A DNA stretch of 64,000 bases from Collinsella sp. AF20-14LB. Its GTDB lineage: Bacteria; Actinomycetota; Coriobacteriia; Coriobacteriales; Coriobacteriaceae. The position numbers and the translations under genes were made by a program. The DNA is taken from positions 103,713 through 167,712 of the forward strand of contig NZ_QRWD01000002.1 in assembly GCF_003459505.1 (NCBI RefSeq). The letters run 5' to 3'. The notes beneath the pieces were generated by a model that worked only from the letters and a program-made list of their open reading frames with translations, had not been told where the DNA came from and searched no databases. Below are positions 35,804 to 44,430 of the stretch, in pieces; within the stretch, counting starts at the first letter, position 1; each line of letters begins with the position of its first letter.

Positions 35804-36871
35804 CTAAACGGTAGGTTCAATCCCCAGGTGCTCAAAGGTGCGAAGGGTTGCCTGACGGCCCTGCGGCGTACGAATCATCAACCCGCACTGCAGCAAATAG
35901 GGCTCATAGACATCCTCGAGCGTGCCCGGGTCCTCGCCCACCGCGCTGGCAAGGGTCGTAAGTCCCACGGCACGACCGGAGAACGTCTTGGCAAGCGTCT
36001 CCAAGATACGAATATCCATCCAGTCCAGGCCGAGCTCGTCGATCTCGAAGAACTCGAGCGCCTGACGGCAAATATCGAGCTCGATGGGGCCGTTGCCACG
36101 CACCTGCGCATAGTCGCGCACGCGCTTGAGCAAACGGTTAGCCAAGCGCGGCGTGCCACGCGAGCGTGAGCCGATCTCGAGCGCGCTCGGATGGTCTATT
36201 GTCACACCCAGGATGGACGCCGAGCGCGTCACAATCTGCGCGAGTTCTTCGACCGTGTAGTAATCCAGGCGATATGAAATGCCAAAGCGGTCGCGCAGCG
36301 GGCCAGTCAGCATACCCGAGCGGGTCGTTGCCGCCACCAGCGTAAACTTGGGGATATCCAGGCGAATCGATCGTGCGGCCGGGCCTTTACCGATCACGAT
36401 ATCGAGGGCAAAGTCCTCCATCGCGGGGTACAGGACCTCCTCGACCGAACGGTTGAGGCGGTGGATCTCGTCAATAAACAGCACATCACCCGGCTGCAGG
36501 TTGGTAAGGATAGCCGCCAGGTCACCGGTGCGCGCGATGGCAGGGCCACTCGTGGTCTTGATCTGAGCGCCCAGCTCGTTGGCGATAACGGTGGCCAGCG
36601 TGGTCTTGCCCAGGCCCGGAGGACCCGAGAAAATCACGTGGTCGAGCGTCTCGCCACGGCTCTGCGCCGCTTCGATCAACACGCGCAGGCTCTGCTTGAT
36701 GTGCTCCTGGCCACAGTAGTCGTCCAGGCGCTGGGGGCGCAAAGTGCGGTCGACATCGAGGTCCTCGGCCGTCAGCTCCGAGCCCACCATGCGCTCGCCG
36801 TGCGCCATGGATGCCGCCGGCGAGTTGCCGGGCGTCGCCCACAGGTCCTGAGAGTCATCGGCTTCCCACAT
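35804..36871 (-). CDS. ruvB: Holliday junction branch-migration ATPase RuvB
   Basis: A 355-residue AAA+ motor that drives Holliday junction migration with RuvA. Walker [10 protein letters not shown] lies at residues 82-90, Walker B LFIDEIHR near 135, sensor 1 AATTRSG near 175 and the arginine finger segment GPLRDRFG near 183. A winged-helix domain at the end contains [13 protein letters not shown]. The ATG at 36871 shares its A with the TGA stop of ruvA, so translation is coupled. An extra 30 residues precede the usual start region. Confidence 0.97.
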   Translation of the reverse strand: MWEADDSQDLWATPGNSPAASMAHGERMVGSELTAEDLDVDRTLRPQRLDDYCGQEHIKQSLRVLIEAAQSRGETLDHVIFSGPPGLGKTTLATVIANELGAQIKTTSGPAIARTGDLAAILTNLQPGDVLFIDEIHRLNRSVEEVLYPAMEDFALDIVIGKGPAARSIRLDIPKFTLVAATTRSGMLTGPLRDRFGISYRLDYYTVEELAQIVTRSASILGVTIDHPSALEIGSRSRGTPRLANRLLKRVRDYAQVRGNGPIELDICRQALEFFEIDELGLDWMDIRILETLAKTFSGRAVGLTTLASAVGEDPGTLEDVYEPYLLQCGLMIRTPQGRQATLRTFEHLGIEPTV

Positions 36872-37491
36872 CACGCATCCATTCCGAGTCGCTTAAGCGC
36901 CGCGCCGAGCAGATCCTCGACACGCATATTCTGCCCATCATACCCGCTCAGGGCAACATCGGTCTCCTGCGGGCTAAAGCCCATGGAAAGGAGCGCCGCA
37001 CGGGCGTCATCGATGGCCGAGGGAGCGGCAGCGGGCACGGGCATCGCAACCTGGCCGGGAATCACGTCGACCGGCACAAAGCCCTTGTCCTTGGCAAAGG
37101 TGCTCTTGAGCTCCAGGATCAGACGCTGAGCTGTCTTTTTGCCCACACCGGGCACCTTGGCCATGCCCTTGTCGTCCTCGACCATCACCAGCGAATACAA
37201 TTGCCCCACGGTATAGGTGGAAAGCACGGCGAGCGCCAAGCGCGGGCCAACGCCCGAGACAGACACGAGCCGATCGAACATCGTGCGCTCATCCTTAGAG
37301 GAAAAACCGAAAAGTGTCATGGCGTCCTCGCGCACCTGCATACGCGTGTAGAGGCGGACCTCGCCGCCGGGCGTCGGCAACGTGGCCGCAGTGCTGCCCG
37401 AGATGCCGAGCTCAAAGCCAACGCCCGACACATCGACGACAGCAGAGCTCATCGTGGCCTCGACAAGCGTTCCGTGGAGCTGGGAGATCAT
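36871..37491 (-). CDS. ruvA: Holliday junction DNA-binding protein RuvA
   Basis: A 206-residue protein. The N-terminal OB-fold begins [12 protein letters not shown]. Two helix-hairpin-helix motifs follow: [12 protein letters not shown] (about 77-88) and [16 protein letters not shown] (about 112-127). The C-terminal domain that contacts RuvB contains [11 protein letters not shown]. Its ATG overlaps the ruvC stop by one base (TGATG), and its stop overlaps ruvB the same way. The ruvC-ruvA-ruvB order is typical of Gram-positive bacteria. Confidence 0.97.
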   Translation of the reverse strand: MISQLHGTLVEATMSSAVVDVSGVGFELGISGSTAATLPTPGGEVRLYTRMQVREDAMTLFGFSSKDERTMFDRLVSVSGVGPRLALAVLSTYTVGQLYSLVMVEDDKGMAKVPGVGKKTAQRLILELKSTFAKDKGFVPVDVIPGQVAMPVPAAAPSAIDDARAALLSMGFSPQETDVALSGYDGQNMRVEDLLGAALKRLGMDA

Positions 37492-38012
37492 CAGTATCCG
37501 GTTCCTCTCTGTTGATAGAACTCGCCGCCGGTAAGCGCCCGGGTGCGGCTGAGGTTAACGTGGCAGATGGCGCAGGCCAGGGCATCGGCGGCATGGTCGG
37601 GATGCGGGTCGTGATCGAGCTGCGTGAGCGTGCGCACCATGTAGGCGACCTGCCGCTTATCTGCGGCACCGGTACCCACCACAGCCTGCTTGATCTGCAT
37701 AGGCGTGTACTCGCCGATCTCGAGCGCGCACTCCGAAAGCGCCACGAGCGCGGCACCGCGGGCATGTGCCGTGGGGATTGCCGAGCGGACATTAGCGCCA
37801 AAGTAGATGCTCTCGATGGCAGCGGTATCGGGTCGATAACGCTCCACGACACCCTTGAGGTCGCGGGCGATATGCGACAGGCGCACCGCGAGCGGACTAC
37901 CCGCGCTGGTCTCGATACAACCGTAGGCACGGCAGCGAACCTCGCCACGCCGCTCCTCGATAATCCCCCAACCCGTATGGGCCAAACCGGGGTCGATACC
38001 CAAAATGACCAA
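37491..38012 (-). CDS. ruvC: Crossover junction endodeoxyribonuclease RuvC
   Basis: A 173-residue Holliday junction resolvase. The RNase H-like core begins VILGIDPGLAHTGWG with the first catalytic Asp. Other acidic residues appear in AIESIYFG (about 65) and in the DHDPHPDHAADALACA end segment (about 140). The start is taken as TTG at 38012, since GGGGAGG lies five bases upstream and family members begin right before the ILGIDPG strand. It heads the ruvCAB operon, with TGATG overlaps at both downstream junctions. Confidence 0.95.
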   Translation of the reverse strand: MVILGIDPGLAHTGWGIIEERRGEVRCRAYGCIETSAGSPLAVRLSHIARDLKGVVERYRPDTAAIESIYFGANVRSAIPTAHARGAALVALSECALEIGEYTPMQIKQAVVGTGAADKRQVAYMVRTLTQLDHDPHPDHAADALACAICHVNLSRTRALTGGEFYQQRGTGY

Positions 38013-38148
38013 GCCAACCTCCCCTCGCCACAAGTACGGCGCAAGACAAGGCCTCGCGCACTATTCACGAACGTCTGTTCTAGAATAACACAACAGCGAC
38101 CGTATCTAACAAGCAAGGTTGAACCATAGGTTGAGCATAAGTCAGCGA

Positions 38149-38247
38149 GCGAGTCCCTGCCGTGGCAAGGTGTCGCGAAAGAGGAGCGCCGCGTACTTCT
38201 GTACGCAAGCGACGGTTTGAGCGGCAGATTGCCCGACAGGGGCTCGC
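38149..38247. ncRNA. Strongly structured intergenic element (candidate RNA or repeat)
   Basis: Nested stems are visible in one 99-nt stretch. GCGAGTCCCTG/CAGGGGCTCGC (38149-38159 with 38237-38247) is an 11-bp closing stem with one G-T pair. GGCAA/TTGCC (38164-38168 with 38229-38233) and GTCGC/GCGAC (38172-38176 with 38209-38213) lie inside it. A GCGTAC-TTCT-GTACGC hairpin (38191-38206) caps it. The strand is unresolved. It lies between ruvC and the NadE-like gene. No known RNA class is recognised. Confidence 0.55.
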
Positions 38248-38260
38248 GCAGCGTCGACTC

Positions 38261-38288
38261 GTTACGCGGTTTGGCAAAACCGCGTAAC
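38261..38288. repeat. Perfect hairpin GTTACGCGGTTT / AAACCGCGTAAC
   Basis: The 12-bp arms enclose a 4-nt loop (GGCA). It is 18 bp before the NadE-like stop and next to a CCCCGTCCCC block (38294-38303) that also occurs at 58221-58230. It lacks a T-tract, so it may be a repeat rather than a terminator. Confidence 0.6.
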
Positions 38289-38306
38289 CTTGGCCCCGTC
38301 CCCAGT

Positions 38307-40292
38307 TTAGTTCTGCGAGAAGAATGGGAACTGTCGGGGATCCACCGGCGGATGCGGCATCGGACCACCCTGGGGACCACCTTGCGAGCCGCCCTGACCG
38401 CCCATCATCTTATCGATGGCGTCCTGAACCTCGCCCTCGAACTTCTTCATGCCCTCGTGCAAACGACGCTGACCGTCCTCGGAGCGCAGCTCCTCCATCT
38501 GCTCGGGCGAAATACCCAGTAGCTCGCCCAGCACGCCCATCATCTCGTTTCGCATGCGCTCACTCGTATCCTCGTCAGCAAAACGGCGCACCTCGGCGCG
38601 CGCCAGCGAATCGACCGACATACGCTCCTTGCCATTAAGCCCCAGGTCGGACCAGGCGAGCATGTACGGCCAAGAGCGCTCGGCAAACGAGCGGGACGAG
38701 ACGATCGGTGCCGTCGGCAATATGCGGCGGGCAGCCTCACCCTGTCGAACGAGCATCAGCAGCAGCGAGCAGGCCTCAGGCTTGCCAGCGGCCATCGGGA
38801 TGTCGTCGAAAGATCGATTGCGGTCCACGTGCGCCTCGAGCGCACCATCGACCTCACCCGGTTCGAGCCCACCGAGCAGCTGCGCCGCGCGGTCGAGCAT
38901 GTCGACCGGACCGTCGAGCGTCGAGAGCGCTTGCGCCAGCACGCGTTCCATGCAATCCTCCACCGCGTTGAGCGTCACGAGCTCTTGGGGCACCACGGCA
39001 GACGTGCGGTTGCGCACACGTGCCACAAACTCAAGCGTCGACAGATACACATCGCCAAAGGGCGCAAAGTCGCCCTGGTAGCCGCCGGAAAGGGCGGGCG
39101 CCGCCAGCGCGTACTCGGTTTTGGACAGCGGGCTCAGCGCCATCGCACCCAGCTCGAGCGCCGTGTCCTCCAGCATGAGGCCCAACGTGCGCGAGCGCAG
39201 ACGCTCGGCATCGCCCGCCGACACGTCGCGATCGAGCACACGCGCCGCATCCGGTGCATCGCGCTCGACGGTGCGAATGTGCAGACGCTCGGCGATGGCG
39301 CGGACGGCGGCACAGCGGGCGGCCTCCACCTCCTCCTGCGCCGGCGTAAAAATACGGTTGCGCCCCAGCACCAGGCCAATCACATTACGCGGGCCCAGAG
39401 CGTCGACGGCCAGCGCCGCCAGCAGGGACGACGGCAAGTCACCCTCGAGTGCCACCACAGCACGCGACGCACCGTGGGCTCGGGCGTTGTCGCGCACAGC
39501 GAGCACCAGCGCCTGCCACAGCCACTCCTCGGAACGAAACTCGGGCAGTTCGTGATCTTCCAGGGCATCGAGCATCACGCCGCGCTGAATCTCCTGAACC
39601 AGCAGGCTCTCCTCAAAACACGGCGCCTGGGCCACCACGCGGCCGCAGTCGTCGAGCACAAACGAACCGCCGGTATACACCGACTCGTCATAGGCACCGA
39701 CCGGCGCCATGCAGGCAAACCACACGCTGCGCTTGGATGCGATCTTGCGGTAGGCGCCGCTGCGTACGGCGGCAATGGCAGCAGTCTCGCGGTCGGTCAT
39801 GTCAAACGCGTTGAATTGGAAATACGCAATGAGGTCGACGCCGGTCGGCAGCATCTCGAGTTCGCGGTCCAGGTCAAACACCACGGCGATGCGCACGCCG
39901 TCCACGTCAAACACCGGCGGCGCCCAGCGCGTATCATTGTTCTCGCCGCGCTGCAGGGCAATGCTCGAACGCGCCGGCACCACATGACCGTCCTTGAGCA
40001 TCATGTAGTCGAGCAGCGGCTGACCCTCAAACGAAACCGCCGCGGGCACGATGCAGATCATGTCAAGCTCCTGGATGCGCTCGGCGACACCAGTCAAGCC
40101 GGCAAGCATGTCGTGCTCAAAGTCGGCAGCGCCCACCAGGCCCCCGGGCATGGCGCCCATAAAGAGCGGAGCCGGAACGCACAGCACGCGCGCCCCGCGC
40201 CCGTGGGCCAGACGAGCCTGGTCCTCGATGCGGCCGCAAATGCCCTCAATATCACCCAGGCGCATATCGATCTGTGCAAGCGCGAACTTCAT
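38307..40292 (-). CDS. NAD-synthetase (glutamine-hydrolysing)-like protein with both active sites eroded
   Basis: The 661-residue protein follows the NadE two-domain plan: a nitrilase-type N-domain (about 1-260) and an ATP-pyrophosphatase-type C-domain (about 280-560). VGAYDESVYTGGSFVLDD and VDALGPRNVIGLVL align with typical NadE blocks. The catalytic residues are missing. The FPE glutamate is replaced in CVPAPLF. The lysine-bearing K..LP segment is ALQRGENND. The cysteine-bearing ICED is VVFDLD. The PP-loop SGGIDS is EGDLPS. A Gly/Pro-rich tail (QGGSQGGPQGG) is added. It is probably a pseudoenzyme with a structural or regulatory role. A true NadE presumably lies elsewhere. Confidence 0.75.
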   Translation of the reverse strand: MKFALAQIDMRLGDIEGICGRIEDQARLAHGRGARVLCVPAPLFMGAMPGGLVGAADFEHDMLAGLTGVAERIQELDMICIVPAAVSFEGQPLLDYMMLKDGHVVPARSSIALQRGENNDTRWAPPVFDVDGVRIAVVFDLDRELEMLPTGVDLIAYFQFNAFDMTDRETAAIAAVRSGAYRKIASKRSVWFACMAPVGAYDESVYTGGSFVLDDCGRVVAQAPCFEESLLVQEIQRGVMLDALEDHELPEFRSEEWLWQALVLAVRDNARAHGASRAVVALEGDLPSSLLAALAVDALGPRNVIGLVLGRNRIFTPAQEEVEAARCAAVRAIAERLHIRTVERDAPDAARVLDRDVSAGDAERLRSRTLGLMLEDTALELGAMALSPLSKTEYALAAPALSGGYQGDFAPFGDVYLSTLEFVARVRNRTSAVVPQELVTLNAVEDCMERVLAQALSTLDGPVDMLDRAAQLLGGLEPGEVDGALEAHVDRNRSFDDIPMAAGKPEACSLLLMLVRQGEAARRILPTAPIVSSRSFAERSWPYMLAWSDLGLNGKERMSVDSLARAEVRRFADEDTSERMRNEMMGVLGELLGISPEQMEELRSEDGQRRLHEGMKKFEGEVQDAIDKMMGGQGGSQGGPQGGPMPHPPVDPRQFPFFSQN

Positions 40293-40331
40293 GGCTCAGC
40301 CCTTTCCGTCGTAAACCATCGTTGTCGCAGT

Positions 40332-40362
40332 AAAAGCGCCGGCCGCATAATGCAGTCGGCGC
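40332..40362 (-). terminator. Probable terminator of the superoxide reductase gene
   Basis: On the minus strand, GCGCCG(A)CTGCAT and ATGC(G)G(C)CGGCGC pair imperfectly and run into TTTTAC. It lies 48 bp past the superoxide reductase stop. Confidence 0.65.
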
Positions 40363-40409
40363 TCGCATGTGCATATGCTAGCTATGATACCCCGAGCGGG
40401 GGCGCGCTC

Positions 40410-40772
40410 CTAGAACGTCGCGGACCACAGCCCGTGCAGGTTGCAGTAGGCATAGACGGTACCGGTCTTGGAACCGCCGGCAAAAAACGTCGCGGGCTTC
40501 ATGCCGGGCTCAAGGTAATGGATCTCCAGACGGCCCTCAGCCTCAAGGGCGATCCACTCAATATAGTGCTCGGGCAGGCTGGGATGTTCGACCGAGCCCA
40601 CGCGTGCGCGGATCACGTGACCGTCGCGCTCGGTCTCGACAACAGGCACGTGCTTCTCGTGCGCCGCGTCCTCGGTGTTCGCGGTCAGCTCCGTGCAGCC
40701 GGCAGGGGTTGCAACGTCGTTGCCAAGGGCGGCGATGAGCTTACCGTCGGGGTCCTTAAAGAATTTCGCCAT
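40410..40772 (-). CDS. Superoxide reductase (desulfoferrodoxin family, centre II only)
   Basis: A 120-residue iron protein that reduces superoxide to peroxide without releasing oxygen, typical of anaerobes. All centre II ligands are present: His41 in EKHVPV (with the catalytic Lys40), His63 in VEHPSLPEH, His69, and Cys110/His113 in YCNLHGLW. The N-terminal cysteines of desulforedoxin-type centre I are absent, although a comparable N-terminal segment remains. It is therefore a one-iron form. The ATG at 40772 follows AAAAGGAGA; upstream in-frame codons are not homologous. It is a single gene with its own terminator. Confidence 0.92.
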   Translation of the reverse strand: MAKFFKDPDGKLIAALGNDVATPAGCTELTANTEDAAHEKHVPVVETERDGHVIRARVGSVEHPSLPEHYIEWIALEAEGRLEIHYLEPGMKPATFFAGGSKTGTVYAYCNLHGLWSATF

Positions 40773-40937
40773 GATGTTCTCCTTTTCTGATGTGCCAATG
40801 TTCTTGATGGTTCTTATGCCCAAAGGCAGACAAACCATCCACGGCATTGCAAATGAACACATAACGGATCAGGCAAGCGGTCGGGCCAAAATGCGTCGAC
40901 CGTCCTGCCCACTCCAGCAGTCCCACCCCGCGCGCGG

Positions 40938-43900
40938 CTAGCGACCGTCACCGCCGAGCAGTGCCAGAACATCCTCGCGCGTGAACAGCGCCGACGAGAT
41001 GCCGTCGCCGCCAAGCACGCTGTTGACCAGGTCGCGCTTGGACTCCTGCATCTGCATAATGCGTTCCTCGATCGTGTCCTTGGCGATGAGCTTGTACACG
41101 GTCACGGTATGTTGCTGGCCAATACGATGCGCGCGGTCGGTCGCTTGGTCCTGCGCCGCCACGTTCCACCACGGGTCGTAGTGAATGACCACGTCGGCCG
41201 CCGTCAGGTTGAGGCCCACGCCGCCCGCCTTGAGCGAAATCAAAAAGACCGGAACCTCGCCCGCTTGGAACTGCGCGACCATCTTGGCGCGGCTCTCCTT
41301 AGACGAAGCGCCCGTGAGCTTAAGGAAGGCGATGTCCTCCTTGGCCAAGCGCTTGCCGATGATATCGAGCATGCCCGTAAACTGGCTGAACAACAGGATG
41401 CGATGCCCGCCGTCGAGTGCGCCGTGCACGAGCTCCATGCACGTATCGAGCTTGGCGCTCCCCGCCTTGTAATCCTCGTAGTGTAGACGCGGGTCGCAGC
41501 AGATCTGGCGCAGCTTGGTGAGCTCGGCGAGCACTTTGAGCTTGTCTTTTTTAAACTCGGATGCCTCGCGGTGCTGCACCTGCTGGGCGATGCGGTCCTG
41601 GTTGGCCAGGTAGAGCTTGCGCTGCTCGCCGGTGAGCTGTGCCATGACGGTGTCCTCGATCTTTTCGGGTAGATCGGCCACCACGTCTTCCTTTACGCGG
41701 CGTAGCACAAACGGCGACACGAGCGCCTGCAGGCGAGCGGCACTGTCACCCTCGGCGTGCTCGACCGGGCTCTCAAAGCGCTTGGCAAACGACTCGCGCG
41801 TCCCCAAAAGGCCCGGCATCAAAAAGTCGAAGATGCTCCAGAGCTCGGACAGGCGGTTTTCGATGGGCGTGCCCGTCAGGGCAAAGCGCACGCCGGCAGG
41901 CAGGCGCTTGGCAGCGCGCGCCACCTGCGTGAGCGGATTTTTAATGTACTGTGCCTCATCGAGCACCACGCGGGCAAAATCCTGCTCGACGTACTCGTCG
42001 ATATCGCGCCGCATAAGGTCATACGACGTTACGACCACGTTATGCTCGGCCACGCCGGCAATCTGTACACGACGTTGAGCCTTGGCGCCCACAATGGCGC
42101 ACACATCGAGCGACGGGGCAAAGCGCTCCAGCTCGGCAGTCCAGTTGTACACGAGTGAGGCCGGGCATACCACGAGCGTGGGCTTGGTGTCCCCCGCCTC
42201 CACGCGCGCCAGGATATGCGCGATCATCTGGAGCGTTTTGCCCAGGCCCATGTCGTCGGCCAAGATGCCGCCAAGGCCCAGGTGTTCGAGCGAGCCGAGC
42301 CACTGGTATCCGTCGACCTGGTAGCCGCGCATCGTTGCCTTGAGCGATGCCGGCACCGTAAAGTCCATCTTGCCGAGCGTGTCCAGGCGCTCGACGGTGC
42401 GGCGGAACGCAGCGTCGCGATCGGCCTCGAGCGCCGGCGTGCGTGCGAGCATGCTATCGACAAAAAGGGTACTCGACGCGGGAAGCGACACGCCGTCGAG
42501 CAGGTCGACGGCATCGACGCCTAGGTCCTCGGCAAGACCAAACGCGGCACGCGCTCCCTCATCCAGGCGCACGATGTCGCCGGACGTCAGGCGCGCGAAC
42601 GTCTGGTGGCGCTTGTACGAGTCCAGATAGATGGCAAGATCTGCCGCCGAAAGGCCGCTCGCGCCCAGTTCGACATCGAGCAGGTTACTCTTGACGGTCG
42701 CGCGCACCGAGAGCTTGGGCGCAGGGCGGACCGAAATCTGGCGCAGACGGTCGCTGAGCATGACCTCGCCCAGCTCGGACAGGGCAGACAGGCCCTCGGT
42801 CAGCAAGTGGAACAGGCTCTCGTCATCGCGCTCCTCAAACGCCAGGCCGCCCTCGTAGAAATCGAAGTACATGGCAGCCGTGTCCATAACGCGAAACTCC
42901 GCCAGCGTATCGCGGGGCGGAACGCCGGGGCGTTGCTCTTCGAAAGGACTGCCCGGAGCACCAAGACTAAAGAGATCAGCCGACCAATCGCCGTAGGTAA
43001 CCGTAATTTTGCAGGTCACAAGACCATCGTCGACGCCGATTGCCATGGCAAAGCTCGCCTCGGGTGCCACAGTATCGAGCGCGGCGGGCGCGGTGAGGTC
43101 GGTATAGTCGCGCAAAATGGGCAGCGCCATACGGCAGAACTCACCCACCTGCTCGGCGGCAATATGGGCGGGCGTGCGGCACGGCAGCAAGCGCGACAAA
43201 AAAGGTGCGGCATGCTGAGCAAATGCAGCGTCGGTACGGCGCGCGCGGCGCGTGTCAACCAAGTAGGCGGCATCGCCCGACGCAAAGCAGTACATATCGG
43301 CGGGCAGGCGCAGGTCATAGCTACCACCAGCCGCCGGCGCGATTTTGGCGGCAAGCAGCGGTGGGCGCTTAGCGGATGCCTCGTCCTCCCCTTGCGGAGA
43401 CAGCTCAACCGCCACGTCGTAGGTGCGATGCGTCGTCATCCCCCGCGACCAGGCGGGCTCAAAGGAGATGGTCTGGCCGCGCAGCAGGTCCAGCACATAT
43501 ACGATGCTATGCTCGGACAGCGGCAACTGACGCTCGGCAACAAAACCGCTGCGGGCAAAGTCGTACGACGCCGAACGCGAGCTTGTGATGTCATCGAGAT
43601 AGGCAACTGTCGTCACAACAAGGTTGAGCAGCTTTGCCGATGTTTCGTCAAAGGCCTCAGGTGAATGGACAAACGTGAGCTTCTTGCCATAGGAGAACGT
43701 GCCGCCGCGCACGTAGGCATCGGCCATGCCGTCGATGTCCTTGACCACGTAGGAGACCGATCCACAGCGAATGCGGAACTCGAGCGCCCAGCTAAAGCGG
43801 TCAGCGAACAGCGGATTGTAGTACGGCACCAACGAGGGCTCCAATGCCGCTTTGGGGGCGTCGGGATCAACGGCACCGGCAAGCTTGCGGCGCATGCTCG

Positions 43901-44402
43901 CCAGCTCATCCATGCGCGCGTCCGAAAGATCGGAAAGCGCCGCCACAAGGCTCGGGCTCGTGGGGACGGGCGCCGGGAAGGGAAAGTTGGGGTTGACGGC
44001 CGGCGCGGCGGACGCGGCACGCGCGGGCTGTTTCGGCTGCGCCGTAAACGTGCGAACCGGCGTGCGCAAACCTTCGACGGGCTCGGCGCCGCTGGCATCC
44101 AAATACGCCAGCGCCGTGGCAATAGCGTGCTTACACATACCGGGATAGCGGTATGCGGCGGGGCAGTCGCAGTCGTAGTCGATAACCTCGTGCTCGTCCA
44201 TGTCGAGCGCCACGTGCGTCTTGTACAGGTCACCGCGCGAGCCGCGCACCGTGCCCTCAACCGTCACGTTTTTGGAGAAGCGCGAGCCGCTGTCCTCGAT
44301 CGACAGCACGGCACCGTTGAGCATGAGCGAACGCCCCTTCATAAAGGTGCCGCTCAACGCCGCCTCTTTGCGAAGCGCCTGCACAAACGTCCCCTGCGCC
44401 AT
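40938..44402 (-). CDS. SWIM zinc-finger and SNF2-family DEAD/DEAH helicase
   Basis: The protein has 1154 residues. A SWIM zinc finger, CDCPAAYRYPGMCKH, lies at about residues 76-92. A long middle region of unknown fold follows. The SNF2 ATPase begins with DDMGLGKTLQ near residue 713, with DEAQ in the Walker B motif near 813. The helicase C half includes LFSQFTGMLDIIGKR and DRAHRIGQQ near residues 1045-1115. The ATG at 44402 follows GGAGGAAG. This SWIM-SNF2 layout is the bacterial Swi2/Snf2 group, probably remodelling nucleoprotein or aiding transcription. The upstream neighbour is dnaE, 28 bp away on the same strand, so co-transcription is likely. Confidence 0.92.
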   Translation of the reverse strand: MAQGTFVQALRKEAALSGTFMKGRSLMLNGAVLSIEDSGSRFSKNVTVEGTVRGSRGDLYKTHVALDMDEHEVIDYDCDCPAAYRYPGMCKHAIATALAYLDASGAEPVEGLRTPVRTFTAQPKQPARAASAAPAVNPNFPFPAPVPTSPSLVAALSDLSDARMDELASMRRKLAGAVDPDAPKAALEPSLVPYYNPLFADRFSWALEFRIRCGSVSYVVKDIDGMADAYVRGGTFSYGKKLTFVHSPEAFDETSAKLLNLVVTTVAYLDDITSSRSASYDFARSGFVAERQLPLSEHSIVYVLDLLRGQTISFEPAWSRGMTTHRTYDVAVELSPQGEDEASAKRPPLLAAKIAPAAGGSYDLRLPADMYCFASGDAAYLVDTRRARRTDAAFAQHAAPFLSRLLPCRTPAHIAAEQVGEFCRMALPILRDYTDLTAPAALDTVAPEASFAMAIGVDDGLVTCKITVTYGDWSADLFSLGAPGSPFEEQRPGVPPRDTLAEFRVMDTAAMYFDFYEGGLAFEERDDESLFHLLTEGLSALSELGEVMLSDRLRQISVRPAPKLSVRATVKSNLLDVELGASGLSAADLAIYLDSYKRHQTFARLTSGDIVRLDEGARAAFGLAEDLGVDAVDLLDGVSLPASSTLFVDSMLARTPALEADRDAAFRRTVERLDTLGKMDFTVPASLKATMRGYQVDGYQWLGSLEHLGLGGILADDMGLGKTLQMIAHILARVEAGDTKPTLVVCPASLVYNWTAELERFAPSLDVCAIVGAKAQRRVQIAGVAEHNVVVTSYDLMRRDIDEYVEQDFARVVLDEAQYIKNPLTQVARAAKRLPAGVRFALTGTPIENRLSELWSIFDFLMPGLLGTRESFAKRFESPVEHAEGDSAARLQALVSPFVLRRVKEDVVADLPEKIEDTVMAQLTGEQRKLYLANQDRIAQQVQHREASEFKKDKLKVLAELTKLRQICCDPRLHYEDYKAGSAKLDTCMELVHGALDGGHRILLFSQFTGMLDIIGKRLAKEDIAFLKLTGASSKESRAKMVAQFQAGEVPVFLISLKAGGVGLNLTAADVVIHYDPWWNVAAQDQATDRAHRIGQQHTVTVYKLIAKDTIEERIMQMQESKRDLVNSVLGGDGISSALFTREDVLALLGGDGR

Positions 44403-44430
44403 CACTTCCTCCAATCTCACCCGGGGTAGC

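Noticed and set aside
38829..40790. 653-codon open frame on the plus strand opposite the NadE-like gene
   Set aside because: It is an antisense shadow of a real gene: composition is His/Arg-rich and it runs through the real gene's start region.
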